NCBI RefSeq assembly: GCF_002352765.1
Contig: NZ_KZ293963.1
Span: forward strand, 2,750,368 to 2,814,367
Direction: 5' to 3'
DNA: 64,000 bases
Origin: Alteribacter populi
GTDB lineage: Bacteria; Bacillota; Bacilli; Bacillales; Salisediminibacteriaceae
Shown here in pieces: positions 32,704 to 42,180 of the stretch. The notes beneath the pieces were generated by a model. That model ran no database searches. It was not told where the DNA came from and saw only the letters and a list, made by a program, of their open reading frames with translations. The position numbers and the translations under genes are program-made. Every line of letters begins with the position of its first letter. Positions within the stretch are counted from its first letter, which is position 1.

Positions 32704-34065
32704 ATGGAACAGTTAAACGATTTTATTGGTGCAGTAAGCGATGTAGTCTGGGGTGTGCCTTTGTTGGTACTTCTCGTCGGTACAGGAGTATTCTTAACTC
32801 TTCGACTCAGCTTTTTACAATTTCGCACTTTGCCTTATGCTTTAAAGCTTTCATTCAGTCCTAGCAAACAAGATAAAAAATCAAAAGGGGATATCTCCCA
32901 CTTTCAGGCATTGACAACAGCATTAGCTGCCACAATCGGGACAGGAAACATTGCCGGGGTAGCGACCGCCGTAGTTTTAGGTGGACCAGGTGCTGTTTTC
33001 TGGATGTGGATCACCGCTTTGTTTGGCATGGCAACAAAATATGCCGAGGCTATTCTAGCGGTAAAATACCGCGTAGAAGGTAAAGATGGCAAGATGTCTG
33101 GCGGCCCGATGTATTACTTGGAAAAAGGGCTTAAATTAAAATGGCTCGCCGTACTTTTCGCAGTATTCGGTGCCTTTGCAGCCTTCGGTATCGGAAATCT
33201 TGTACAGTCAAACTCTGTGGCTAGTGCAATGGAATCGACATTTAATGTTCCTTTTTGGTTAACAGGAGTCGTGTTAACTGTTCTAGCGGGTCTTGTTATT
33301 TTAGGTGGAATTAAAAGTATTGGTCGTGTGACTGCATACTTTGTCCCATTTATGGCTTTATTTTATGTTATCGCAGGACTTGTGTTGATTATTAATAACT
33401 TCGATCTAGTACCAGCAGCCGTCAGCCTTATTTTTACTGACGCCTTTACAGGAGAGGCTGTAGCCGGGGGTGCCATCGGTGCTGTTATTCGTTGGGGTGT
33501 TGCTCGTGGTGTGTTCTCAAACGAAGCCGGTCTCGGTTCTGCACCAATTGCAGCTGCCGCAGCACGAACGGATTATCCGGGGCGTCAAGCCCTCGTTTCG
33601 ATGACCCAGGTATTTATTGATACCATTGTCGTTTGTTCCATTACAGGTGTCGCGATCGTCATGGGTGGTATGTATACGAGTGGAGATTTTGAAGGAGCCG
33701 ATTTAACTTCTGCTACATTCGAGCTCTTCTTAGGAAATACTGGATCAATCATCGTCGCAGTAGGGCTCGCTTTCTTTGCCTTCTCTACAATTCTTGGTTG
33801 GTCTTACTATGGTGAAAAATGTTTTGGTTATCTCTTTAAACAAGAAGCCGTCAAATATTACCGCTTCGTTTTCGTACTCGCGATTTTCGTTGGAGCCATT
33901 ACTGAACTAAGTATTGTTTGGGGTGTCGCTGATGTATTTAATGGTCTGATGGCCGTACCAAACTTAATTGGCTTACTCGGATTGTCAGGCGTTGTTGTAG
34001 CTGAAACACGTCGATTCTTAAAAGTAGCAAAAGAAGAAAAAGAGAAAGCAAAAGCTGCAAGTTAA
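32704..34065 (+). CDS. Alanine/glycine:cation symporter (AGCS/AlsT family)
   Basis: Sodium- or proton-coupled amino-acid importer, 453 residues from ATG 32704 (AAAGGGGG before it; an upstream GTG lacks one). About ten membrane helices. Family signatures: TALAATIGTGNIAGVATAV near residue 80, AVFWMWITALFGMATKYAE, GGPMYYLEKG, and RGVFSNEAGLGSAPIAAAAA. The tail KVAKEEKEKAKAAS is cytoplasmic. The exact substrate (Ala, Gly or Gln) is not determinable. Single gene with its own terminator. Confidence 0.9.
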   Translation: MEQLNDFIGAVSDVVWGVPLLVLLVGTGVFLTLRLSFLQFRTLPYALKLSFSPSKQDKKSKGDISHFQALTTALAATIGTGNIAGVATAVVLGGPGAVFWMWITALFGMATKYAEAILAVKYRVEGKDGKMSGGPMYYLEKGLKLKWLAVLFAVFGAFAAFGIGNLVQSNSVASAMESTFNVPFWLTGVVLTVLAGLVILGGIKSIGRVTAYFVPFMALFYVIAGLVLIINNFDLVPAAVSLIFTDAFTGEAVAGGAIGAVIRWGVARGVFSNEAGLGSAPIAAAAARTDYPGRQALVSMTQVFIDTIVVCSITGVAIVMGGMYTSGDFEGADLTSATFELFLGNTGSIIVAVGLAFFAFSTILGWSYYGEKCFGYLFKQEAVKYYRFVFVLAIFVGAITELSIVWGVADVFNGLMAVPNLIGLLGLSGVVVAETRRFLKVAKEEKEKAKAAS

Positions 34066-34094
34066 GTCTTCTACTCAATGAATGTATGAAATGA

Positions 34095-34131
34095 GGAAGC
34101 CGCGCTGCCAGCTGTTAGCAGTGCGGCTTCT
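34095..34131 (+). terminator. AGCS symporter terminator
   Basis: Stem GAAGCCGC...GCGGCTTC with inner CTGC/GCAG pairing; followed by a C-run, not T, so termination strength is uncertain. Confidence 0.55.
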
Positions 34132-34143
34132 CCCCCCCATTTG

Positions 34144-34157
34144 TGTAAGCGTTATCT
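34144..34157 (+). promoter_or_regulatory. Candidate cre (CcpA) site upstream of yjiH
   Basis: TGTAAGCGTTATCT matches the catabolite-responsive consensus TGWAANCGNTNWCA at 13 of 14 positions. It lies about 160 bases before the yjiH start. Confidence 0.4.
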
Positions 34158-34313
34158 TTAGAAATGTTTTCACTAAATATTATTGTAAAATAGTGTTTAT
34201 TTAATAAAATTGTTGTATTTTTAATCACTATGTATTAATATTTATAACAGTGAATAAATATCGGAACTAAACAAACAACACCAACGAAAGTAATATACGT
34301 AGGAGTGAATATA

Positions 34314-35693
34314 ATGAATCAGTCAAAACAACAGACGAACCCTGATACATCTAGTGCCATTTGGAAGTTTTTACTTCCTTCTTTAGTCGGTATCGGATTG
34401 TTTATGATTCCAATTCCAATAGATGGAGAAGTTACAATTCCAGTAGCGATATTAGCAAGTCTACTAGAAGAGGCATTAGCTACAGTTCTTCCAGCTATTT
34501 TAACCATTATTATTTCTGTTAGTTTCGTAGGATCGGTCATTGCAAAAATCATGAAGTTATCCAACCCAGATACATTTAAGAACTCTCTTTATCTAGAAAA
34601 GCTACTCGATGTAAGCCTTTTTTGGCTCGTCGTCCGTTTAATCGCGACTGTATTAGCGATTATGACGTTTTTCCAGCTTGGCCCTGAGGCGGTTCACAAC
34701 GAATATACTGGTGGACTGTTACTCATGGAAGGCGGACTTCTTCCGCTGCTCTTTACCGTTTTCTTATTCGCCGGACTCTTTTTACCTTTGTTGTTAAACT
34801 TTGGTCTCTTGGAATTATTCGGAGCTATTTTAACGAAATTGATGCGTCCGTTATTTAAACTCCCTGGTCGGTCTTCTATCGATTCCTTAACATCATGGTT
34901 AGGGGACGGCACGATCGGGGTACTGCTTACGAGTAAGCAGTACGAAGAAGGGTACTACTCCAAACGTGAAGCTGCTGTTATTGGGACAACCTTCTCTGTT
35001 GTATCCATTACGTTTAGCTTAGTCGTCATTATGGAAGTCGGCTTAGGTCACATGTTTATACCATTTTATGCAACGGTCATGTTCTCTGGTCTTGTCGCTG
35101 CTCTCATCATGCCGCGCATTCCACCTTTATCAAAAAAGGCGAATACGTATGCAAATGATCAAGAGAGCCAGCTAAACGAAGCGATTCCAGAGGGTTACAC
35201 GCCATTTAGCTGGGGCTTCAAGCAAGCAAAAAGACGTGCAGACACAAATAAAGGTGTAGGAGAATTCTTTAAAGACGGCACGAAAAATGTTCTCGATATG
35301 TGGTTAGGTGTAGCACCGGTCGTTATGGCATTTGGTACAATTGCCTTAATTCTCGCCGAATTCACACCGATCTTCTCCTGGCTCGGGGCACCATTCATTC
35401 CAATCTTGCAAGTGATGCAAATTCCAGAAGCTGCTGCCGCATCTGAAGCACTCGTCGTTGGGTTTGCTGATATGTTCTTGCCTGCCATTTTCGCTACCGG
35501 CATTGAAAGTGAATTAACACGCTTTATTATTGCTTGTGTGTCTGTTACTCAACTTATTTACTTGTCAGAAGTCGGTGGTGTGCTCTTAGGGTCTAAAATC
35601 CCGGTTAAGTTTAGAGATCTGTTAATCATTTATTTATTACGTACTTTAATTACTCTACCTATCATTACTTTGATTGCTCATATGATTTTTTAA
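34314..35693 (+). CDS. YjiH family membrane protein (nucleoside-recognition/Gate domain)
   Basis: Polytopic membrane protein, 459 residues, with 10-11 hydrophobic segments. The Gate-type domains are visible around WLGDGTIGVLLTSKQYEEGYYSKREAAVIGTTF and the C-terminal EAAAASEALVVGFADMFLPA. YjiH proteins are presumed transporters; the substrate is unknown. ATG 34314 is chosen for TAGGAGTG seven bases upstream rather than GTG 34305. It may be catabolite-controlled (see the site at 34144). Confidence 0.8.
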   Translation: MNQSKQQTNPDTSSAIWKFLLPSLVGIGLFMIPIPIDGEVTIPVAILASLLEEALATVLPAILTIIISVSFVGSVIAKIMKLSNPDTFKNSLYLEKLLDVSLFWLVVRLIATVLAIMTFFQLGPEAVHNEYTGGLLLMEGGLLPLLFTVFLFAGLFLPLLLNFGLLELFGAILTKLMRPLFKLPGRSSIDSLTSWLGDGTIGVLLTSKQYEEGYYSKREAAVIGTTFSVVSITFSLVVIMEVGLGHMFIPFYATVMFSGLVAALIMPRIPPLSKKANTYANDQESQLNEAIPEGYTPFSWGFKQAKRRADTNKGVGEFFKDGTKNVLDMWLGVAPVVMAFGTIALILAEFTPIFSWLGAPFIPILQVMQIPEAAAASEALVVGFADMFLPAIFATGIESELTRFIIACVSVTQLIYLSEVGGVLLGSKIPVKFRDLLIIYLLRTLITLPIITLIAHMIF

Positions 35694-35824
35694 TTTATTT
35701 AAAGCTACATTGTTGAGTTGTTCGAAGTCAATGAATGAAGCTAAATGATTTGTGCAGAATAAAATTTTGTCTTAAGGTTTTTCTACTGTTTTTTACTCAA
35801 TAACCTTTGATCTTTTTCCTTGGC

Positions 35825-35872
35825 TTTTTGAGCGTGACAGGACAAGCATTCGCTTGCCTAACGCTCAAAAAA
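35825..35872 (+). terminator. yjiH terminator
   Basis: TTTTTGAGCGT/ACGCTCAAAAA stem with an inner AAGC/GCTT pairing. Confidence 0.65.
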
Positions 35873-35952
35873 CAAATAGTTGTAGTCTTTTAAGAGCCAT
35901 TCGATGAGCATCGTGAAACACCTTTGCCTTTCAATTTTAAACGCTTATATTA

Positions 35953-35985
35953 TAAGAAAAGGACCGTTCTCCGGTCCTTTTCTTT
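35953..35985 (+). terminator. Second hairpin terminator after yjiH
   Basis: AAGAAAAGGACC/GGTCCTTTTCTT followed by a short T-rich stretch. Confidence 0.6.
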
Positions 35986-36313
35986 GTAGTTTTTAAGTTA
36001 ATGAATGTACTTGACGAACCAATATCTAGAAAGGTACGATTCATACCAAGTAATTAAATACATTTGAGAACGATCAAAATGCTTTGAAATTCCGTACCTA
36101 ATTTCCTCATTACTGTCGTTCCTCTCTTTCTTTTCGCCTTTCCAAGCGAAAAGGTAAAAATTTGAATGTATATAATCTAAATGAAAATGAGTTGCACCCA
36201 GTTAAGATCATTCGGTAGCGGTTCCCCCTAAAAGGTATGTAACAGAAAAAAATAAGAATATGGCCCCTACTCCCTTTTCATTACAACAAAACGAACACCA
36301 AAGGATGATGACA

Positions 36314-38005
36314 GTGGACAAACAACAACTGCTTGCGCAAGCAAATGAAAAACTTCAGTTCATTTATGGAGATGAATACGAGGATTTCCATAAAAATGGA
36401 TTAGAAAACTTAATTTCACAATGGGAAAATAAAAAGTGGCATGTTCCTACTCCTATTTCTGAGAAAAACGTCTACATGATTACATATGGCGACAGCATTT
36501 ACGAAGATGGCAAGCCTACTCTTGAAACCCTCTATAAATTTTTGAAAAATCAAATCGGTGACACAATAACGGACGTTCATTTGTTACCGATGTTTCCATA
36601 TACTTCAGACGATGGGTTTTCTGTAACCGATTACCGTAAAATTAATCCTGAGTTGGGAAACTGGGAGCACATTGAAAAGCTTTCCGGTGATTACCGGCTG
36701 ATGTTTGACTTTGTAGCGAACCATATATCTAAATCAAGTAAGTGGTTTCAAGGATACTTAAATGATGATCCTAAATACCGTCATTATTTTATTCCGAAAG
36801 ATGAGAACTTTGATACGAGCAAAGTGGTTCGTCCACGTACCTCACCTCTTTACCATGAATATAAAGTCGCTTTAGGTACAAAAACGGCTTGGACAACGTT
36901 TAGCGAAGATCAGGTAGATGTGAATGTTCGTCATTTTCCAGTATTACTGGAGCTTACAGATATTTTGTTAGAGTATGCTAACAAAGGTGGTACGAGTATT
37001 CGATTAGATGCAATTGGATTTTTATGGAAAAAATCAGCCAGTTCATCTATACATCTACCAGAAACGCATGCCATTATTGAGCTTTGGCACTTACTATTAG
37101 ATTATTTCAAAGAAGGCACACAGATCATCACCGAAACAAACGTGCCCCATAAAGAAAATATCAGTTACTTTGGTGACGGTGAAAACGAAGCACATATGGT
37201 ATACCAGTTCTCTTTGCCACCCCTTGTACTATACACACTTACCACTCACGATAGTACAAAGCTAACAGACTGGGCAAAAACAATTAGAAAAGTATCAAAC
37301 GATGCTACGTATTTTAATTTCCTCGCGAGTCACGACGGGATTGGCATGCGCCCAACAGAAGGAATTTTAACTGATGAAGAAAAACAACTTCTAGTGAATA
37401 AAGTCGAAGATAACGGCGGGCGTGTGTCGTATAAGAGTAACCCGGATGGCTCCCAGTCTGTGTATGAGTTGAATATTAACTATTCTGAAGCACTTGTAAA
37501 CAAGCAAGAAAATGAAACGGACGCAGACGCAGTGCAAAAGATGCTGGCCGCTCACTCGATCCTTACTTCGTTCATGGGTGTTCCAGCTATTTACTACCAT
37601 TCCTTACTCGGATCGAAAAACTACTACGAAGGACTTGTTGCGTCAGGCATTAATCGCCGGATAAACCGTGAGAAGCTCGAGTACAGTCAAATCGTAGATG
37701 AACTTAAAAATGAAGACCGCCGAAAAGCTATCTACGGTGGTATACAGGAAATGATCAAGATTCGCCAACAGGAACCGGCTTTATCTCCTTATGCCGAACA
37801 ACGCGTGCTTGATCTCAATACCTCGGTGTTTGCACTTGAACGTAAAAACGAACAAACTGGAGATACAGTTTTCACCGTAGTAAATATTGACAATAAAAAA
37901 GTTACTATCGAACTTCCAACTAGTGGCAAGAACTTATTTAATGACAGACAAGTCGAACGTACGTTAACACTCGATCCTTACAGTTATGCCTGGATAAAAA
38001 AATAG
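36314..38005 (+). CDS. GH13_18 glycoside phosphorylase, probable glucosylglycerate phosphorylase
   Basis: Sucrose-phosphorylase-family enzyme, 563 residues from GTG 36314 (AAAGGA eight bases upstream). Catalytic residues: nucleophile D232 in RLDAIGFLWKK, acid/base E274 in IITETNVPHKENISYFG, stabiliser D341 in FLASHDGIGMRP. The blocks IHLPETH, TETNVPH and AHMVYQFSLPPLVL are, from memory, those of the E. coli YcjM group, whose members release glucose-1-phosphate and D-glycerate from glucosylglycerate. A downstream glycerate kinase and a CdaR-type regulator support glycerate as the aglycone. Sucrose, sucrose-6-phosphate or glucosylglycerol phosphorylase remain alternatives. Confidence 0.8.
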   Translation: MDKQQLLAQANEKLQFIYGDEYEDFHKNGLENLISQWENKKWHVPTPISEKNVYMITYGDSIYEDGKPTLETLYKFLKNQIGDTITDVHLLPMFPYTSDDGFSVTDYRKINPELGNWEHIEKLSGDYRLMFDFVANHISKSSKWFQGYLNDDPKYRHYFIPKDENFDTSKVVRPRTSPLYHEYKVALGTKTAWTTFSEDQVDVNVRHFPVLLELTDILLEYANKGGTSIRLDAIGFLWKKSASSSIHLPETHAIIELWHLLLDYFKEGTQIITETNVPHKENISYFGDGENEAHMVYQFSLPPLVLYTLTTHDSTKLTDWAKTIRKVSNDATYFNFLASHDGIGMRPTEGILTDEEKQLLVNKVEDNGGRVSYKSNPDGSQSVYELNINYSEALVNKQENETDADAVQKMLAAHSILTSFMGVPAIYYHSLLGSKNYYEGLVASGINRRINREKLEYSQIVDELKNEDRRKAIYGGIQEMIKIRQQEPALSPYAEQRVLDLNTSVFALERKNEQTGDTVFTVVNIDNKKVTIELPTSGKNLFNDRQVERTLTLDPYSYAWIKK

Positions 38006-38019
38006 AAGGTAAACATAGC

Positions 38020-38050
38020 AGGAAAAGATGAACCTCTTCATCTTTTCCTT
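38020..38050 (+). terminator. Hairpin after the phosphorylase gene
   Basis: AGGAAAAGATGA pairs with TCATCTTTTCCT; followed by TATG, so it may only partly stop transcription into the regulator gene. Confidence 0.55.
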
Positions 38051-38082
38051 ATGTCTATCTTAGGAAAAAACGGAGTGATCAT

Positions 38083-39240
38083 ATGAGCGTCATTCTCTCA
38101 AACGCCGTCGCCCAGCGTATTGTAGAAGAAGCGGAAATGGCCCTTGGACATAACATTAACATCATGGATTCCAAAGGGGTAATAATCGCAAGTATCGACA
38201 AAAAACGAATCGGAACGTTTCATGAAGGAGCAAAAAGAGTCCTTGAAACGAAACATCCCGTAACAATCCATCCCAATGAACAGTGGCAAGGGGCAAAACC
38301 GGGAGGCAATTTCCCGATATTCTTTGAAGATCACATCATTGGTGTGATCGGGATGACAGGTGATCCGCAAGATATTCAAGGATACGGTCGGATCATTCAA
38401 AAAATGACTGAAGTAATGATCAAAGAGGAACACCTTCGCTATCAGCTCCAGCTTGAGGTAAAAGCGACAGAGAGTTTTATTCAGGAATGGTTTTTAAACC
38501 CCGTTGATGATAATGATTATTTCCGGGCTCGCGCAGTTACACTCGGAATTGATGTAGATAACAAATGGACTGTTGTGATACTCGAAAAAAAAGAGAAAGA
38601 TATTTCTCACGATGAAATACTTCGCCAAGAACAAATAAGAAATTTAAAAAATAAACTTTCCACCCATCTCAATACCTCCAAAAGCAATCTCTTAATACCT
38701 TGGCGGAACGGACAACTCCTTCTTTTACATAAAGAAAATGAGGGAATAAGCTTAAATCAAACCCTTTTAAAACTAGCAAATCATCACAGCCTAACAATCG
38801 GAATCGGACGAGCAGCCCATGGGATTGAAGAAACAAGGCTATCATTTCAGGAGGCAATGCAATCCCTCAGCTTTGCCCGGATAAAACGACAACCAGTTGT
38901 GAATTTCAGAGATCTTGGTATCGAATCGCTCATTCACCCTATTCCCTCGTCTGTAAAAAACGATTTTGTTATGCGATTCTTTCCCTTCTTAAGAGATAAA
39001 ACACATTTCACATTGACTGAGACTCTACAAACATTTATCTCATGTGAACAGTCCTTATTAAAAACTAGTGAATCTTTACATGTTCATAAAAACACGTTGC
39101 AATATCGGTTAAAAAAGATGACAGACCTTACTGGCTACGACCCTCGAAAATTTCGAGACGGGATACTTTATGCATTAGCCCTTGCAATCATAGAAAATGA
39201 AGAAACCGATTATTTCAGTACACATACCAAAAACACCTGA
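38083..39240 (+). CDS. CdaR-type (sugar diacid/PucR-HTH) transcriptional regulator
   Basis: DNA-binding activator of 385 residues. The N-terminal sugar-diacid-recognition domain (about 5-130: SNAVAQRIVEEAEMALGHNI, GNFPIFFEDHIIGVIGMTG) is the type that senses glycerate or glucarate in CdaR. A GGDEF-like central region follows. The C-terminal HTH_30 is SLHVHKNTLQYRLKKMTDLTG. ATG follows AACGGAGTGATC. Its place between a GH13_18 phosphorylase and a glycerate kinase suggests it responds to glycerate and activates this cluster. Confidence 0.85.
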   Translation: MSVILSNAVAQRIVEEAEMALGHNINIMDSKGVIIASIDKKRIGTFHEGAKRVLETKHPVTIHPNEQWQGAKPGGNFPIFFEDHIIGVIGMTGDPQDIQGYGRIIQKMTEVMIKEEHLRYQLQLEVKATESFIQEWFLNPVDDNDYFRARAVTLGIDVDNKWTVVILEKKEKDISHDEILRQEQIRNLKNKLSTHLNTSKSNLLIPWRNGQLLLLHKENEGISLNQTLLKLANHHSLTIGIGRAAHGIEETRLSFQEAMQSLSFARIKRQPVVNFRDLGIESLIHPIPSSVKNDFVMRFFPFLRDKTHFTLTETLQTFISCEQSLLKTSESLHVHKNTLQYRLKKMTDLTGYDPRKFRDGILYALALAIIENEETDYFSTHTKNT

Positions 39241-39259
39241 TTTATAAGGTGTTTTTTTG
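39229..39259 (+). terminator. Terminator overlapping the regulator stop codon
   Basis: AAAAACACCT (with the TGA inside the loop) pairs with AGGTGTTTTT and ends in T7. It separates the phosphorylase-regulator part from the kinase-symporter part. Confidence 0.75.
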
Positions 39260-39272
39260 TTTCACATACCAT

Positions 39273-39287
39273 TGTAAGCGTTTTACA
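39273..39287. promoter_or_regulatory. Palindromic operator candidate before the glycerate kinase gene
   Basis: TGTAAGCGTTTTACA: TGTAA and TTACA are inverted, with a cre-like GCG centre one base longer than the consensus. It lies 65 bases before the kinase start. It may be a CcpA site or the CdaR-type regulator's operator. Confidence 0.4.
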
Positions 39288-39352
39288 CACTGTGTAAGAT
39301 AACTGTAATGAATTAATTATGTATTCAAGTGAGAAACGGACGTGTTTTATTT

Positions 39353-40489
39353 ATGAGAGTATTAATTGCACCAGATTCATTTAAAGGCTCCATTTCAAGT
39401 GTGAAAGCAGCCAATACCATAAAGAGAGCTATACTAACATTCAATCCTGCATTAACAACGAACATATTCCCTATGGCAGACGGTGGTGAAGGTACTGTTG
39501 ATGCTATTATTCTTAGTACTGGTGGGGAGAGAATCACTCGAACCATCCAGGACCCTCTTGGTCGTTCAATTGATTCTTCATTCGGCTGGATAGGTGAGAG
39601 TCAAACGGCTGTCATTGAAACAGCTGCCGCGTCAGGATTACCATTGCTCACTTCTGAAGAGCTTAACCCACTAAAGACTTCTACCTTTGGAACCGGACAG
39701 TTAATAAAAGAAGCCCTTGATTTAGGAGCTAAAACTATTATTTTGGGTCTTGGTGGAAGCGCTACAGTTGATGCAGGAGTAGGCTTATTTCAAGCGTTAG
39801 GTCTGAATTGTTTTGACGAAAAAGGTTCCTTTCTCGAGAGAGTTGGCGGTGATTTACAACGTATCTCTCACATTGATTCCTCTACATTAGATCCACGATT
39901 AAAGCACGTAAACTTCGTGGTAGCTTCTGATGTGACCAACCCTTTGTTAGGTACGGAGGGGGCAATAGCTGTTTTCGGACCTCAAAAAGGCGTTACACCA
40001 GATCTCCTCGTTCCTTTAGAAGCTGGAATGACAAAATTCTCTACTCTAGTAGCTACACATACGAATCGTCAGGAAGTGAATACACCCGGGAGTGGGGCCG
40101 CTGGAGGAATTGGCTTTTTACTTCATTCTCTATTAAATGTCACTTTTAAACCAGGACTAGAACTGATTGTTGAAACGTCCAATCTAAAAAAAGCCCTTCC
40201 TGCTGTAGATTTAATTATTACAGGAGAAGGAAAGGTAGATGGACAGTCTCTCTTCGGTAAAGTACCTGTTGGTTTGGGGAATTTAGCAAAAGAATATGGA
40301 ATTCCCGTTGTTGCACTAACAGGTTCTATTGGCGATGGGATTGAGGAGCTTGAAAAAGAGGGCATATCTGTGGTTCATTCAATTGTTAACAGCCCAATGT
40401 CCTTAGAACAAGCCATGAAGAATGGAGAAGCTTTATTATTTGAAGCAACGACTCGTCTCATGAAAACACTGAAATTAAAGAAAGAATAG
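39353..40489 (+). CDS. Glycerate kinase, GK-I (GlxK/GarK) family
   Basis: Phosphorylates D-glycerate to 2- or 3-phosphoglycerate, feeding glycolysis; 378 residues. Family blocks are RVLIAPDSFKGSISSVKAA at the start, PMADGGEGTVDAI, LGLGGSATVDAGVGLFQALG and DLIITGEGKVDGQSLFGK. ATG 39353 is chosen because the family begins here; the ribosome binding site is poor, and GTG 39329 would add eight residues. The symporter gene follows after 27 bases. Confidence 0.9.
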   Translation: MRVLIAPDSFKGSISSVKAANTIKRAILTFNPALTTNIFPMADGGEGTVDAIILSTGGERITRTIQDPLGRSIDSSFGWIGESQTAVIETAAASGLPLLTSEELNPLKTSTFGTGQLIKEALDLGAKTIILGLGGSATVDAGVGLFQALGLNCFDEKGSFLERVGGDLQRISHIDSSTLDPRLKHVNFVVASDVTNPLLGTEGAIAVFGPQKGVTPDLLVPLEAGMTKFSTLVATHTNRQEVNTPGSGAAGGIGFLLHSLLNVTFKPGLELIVETSNLKKALPAVDLIITGEGKVDGQSLFGKVPVGLGNLAKEYGIPVVALTGSIGDGIEELEKEGISVVHSIVNSPMSLEQAMKNGEALLFEATTRLMKTLKLKKE

Positions 40490-40516
40490 ATCACTATCAA
40501 TTAGGGGGAAAAGAAA

Positions 40517-42145
40517 ATGAGCAGTTTTACGACCATTGACTTTATTGTACTAGTTATTTATGTTCTAGGAATCGCTTTATTTGGTGCTTTGTTTGGAAGA
40601 AACCAAAAAACGACGAAAGATTACTTTCTCGGTGGGCGAAACATCCCTTGGTGGGCTGTTGGTTTATCAGTAATGGCCACCCAAGCCAGCGCGATCACAT
40701 TTATCGGTGCCCCAGGCTGGGGTTATGACGGTGGTTTAGAGAGAATTAACACGTTTATTAACGTACCACTCGTTATGGCCTTTTTAATGGTAACAATAGT
40801 TCCATTCTTCTATCGTACAGAAGTTTATACAGCTTACGAATACTTAGAAAAGCGCTTTGATAAAAAGACCCGTTCGTTAACTGCACTGTTATTTTTGGTC
40901 GCCCGCGGGTTAGCAACAGGTGTGGTTTTATACGCACCAGCACTTGTGTTAGCTGTTGTTACGGGTTGGGATTTAAACACTACGATCATTATAATGGCAA
41001 TAATCGCCATAGCTTATACGGTTCTAGGCGGGATCTCAGCAGTTATTTGGACAGACGTTATTCAAATGTTTGTCCTTTGGCTCGGAGCATTCCTAGCTAT
41101 ATTCACTATGGTTGGGCACATTCCTGACGGCTTTATGGGAGCAATCGGAACGGGAACTGAGGCAGGGTTACTCGAATCTCTAAATTTCAGTTTTGATCTA
41201 AGTGTAGAGTACAGTATCTGGGCAGGTGTAATCGGTGGTTTCTTCATGCACGCGGCTTACTTCGGGACAGACCAAAGCCAAATTCAACGTGTACTTACAA
41301 GTAAGTCATTAAAAGAAAGTAAAATGTCACTCATTGTTAGCGGAATCTTCATGTTCCCACAAATGCTTTTATTCTTATTCATTGGTATTCTCCTATTTGC
41401 ATTTTATGGTCAAGTTGGCCACCCGGATGTGGATAATCTGAACGAATTGTTTCCTTTGTTTGTTGTCGAGTACTTACCCGTTGGCGTTTCCGGGTTAATA
41501 ATTGCAGGGGTGTTTGCAGCTGCCATGTCAAGCCTTGACTCTGCTTTGAACTCTCTATCCGCGGTTTCTATCCGAGATTTTTATGCGAAATTTTACAAAA
41601 AAGACGCTTCAGAAGCTCATTACCTTAAAGCATCAAGATGGGCGACAGTATTCTGGGGTATTTACGCCACAATCTTTGCATTCTTTGCGGGAAACCTAGG
41701 CCCTGTCATTGAAACCGTAAATAAAATCGGATCTTATTTCTATGGTGCACTACTCGGTGTATTTATCCTGGCAATTTTCTTTAAGCGTGCGAACGGAACA
41801 GGAGCTTTCACTGGTGTTGTCGCGGGGATGCTAGCTGTATGGGCAACAGAAAGTTTCTTAGATATTTCTTGGCTCTATAACAACCTAGTTGGTGCTGTTG
41901 TTTCAATCGCCATTGGTTACCTCGTGAGTCTGGCTGGTAAAAAACCAACTAAAGAAAAAACAGACGGTCTTACCTTTGGTTCCACTGAAAAAGACTTACA
42001 AGAGGTTCTACGCGAAAGACAAATGACTGCTGAAGAAATTAACGAAGAAGCTAAAGGAGAAACAACAATGAAAAAGTGGCCTTTGATTTTGGTCGGTTAT
42101 TTCTTTGTAACGATCGTTATTCTCTTGTTATTACAATCTATTTAA
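40517..42145 (+). CDS. Sodium:solute symporter (SSS family), probable glycoside importer
   Basis: Sodium-coupled transporter of the SSS/SGLT type, 542 residues, 13-14 membrane helices plus a cytoplasmic linker (about 470-520) rich in Lys and Glu before the last helix. Signatures include DYFLGGRNIPWWAVGLSVMA, QASAITFIGAPGWGYDGG, and AAMSSLDSALNSLSAVSIRDF. ATG follows TAGGGGGAAAAG. Between a glycerate kinase and an unknown gene, it is the likely importer for the cluster's substrate; sequence alone does not give the substrate. Confidence 0.85.
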   Translation: MSSFTTIDFIVLVIYVLGIALFGALFGRNQKTTKDYFLGGRNIPWWAVGLSVMATQASAITFIGAPGWGYDGGLERINTFINVPLVMAFLMVTIVPFFYRTEVYTAYEYLEKRFDKKTRSLTALLFLVARGLATGVVLYAPALVLAVVTGWDLNTTIIIMAIIAIAYTVLGGISAVIWTDVIQMFVLWLGAFLAIFTMVGHIPDGFMGAIGTGTEAGLLESLNFSFDLSVEYSIWAGVIGGFFMHAAYFGTDQSQIQRVLTSKSLKESKMSLIVSGIFMFPQMLLFLFIGILLFAFYGQVGHPDVDNLNELFPLFVVEYLPVGVSGLIIAGVFAAAMSSLDSALNSLSAVSIRDFYAKFYKKDASEAHYLKASRWATVFWGIYATIFAFFAGNLGPVIETVNKIGSYFYGALLGVFILAIFFKRANGTGAFTGVVAGMLAVWATESFLDISWLYNNLVGAVVSIAIGYLVSLAGKKPTKEKTDGLTFGSTEKDLQEVLRERQMTAEEINEEAKGETTMKKWPLILVGYFFVTIVILLLLQSI

Positions 42146-42180
42146 AACTATAAACATTCTAAGGAGGAGCGAGTTCTATC

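Larger units (their letters stand above)
35694..36313. other. Intergenic region before the glycoside phosphorylase gene
   Basis: Two hairpins (35825-35872 and 35953-35985) and an AT-rich stretch. No gene is supported. The in-frame ATG at 36260 upstream of the phosphorylase has no ribosome binding site. Confidence 0.5.
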
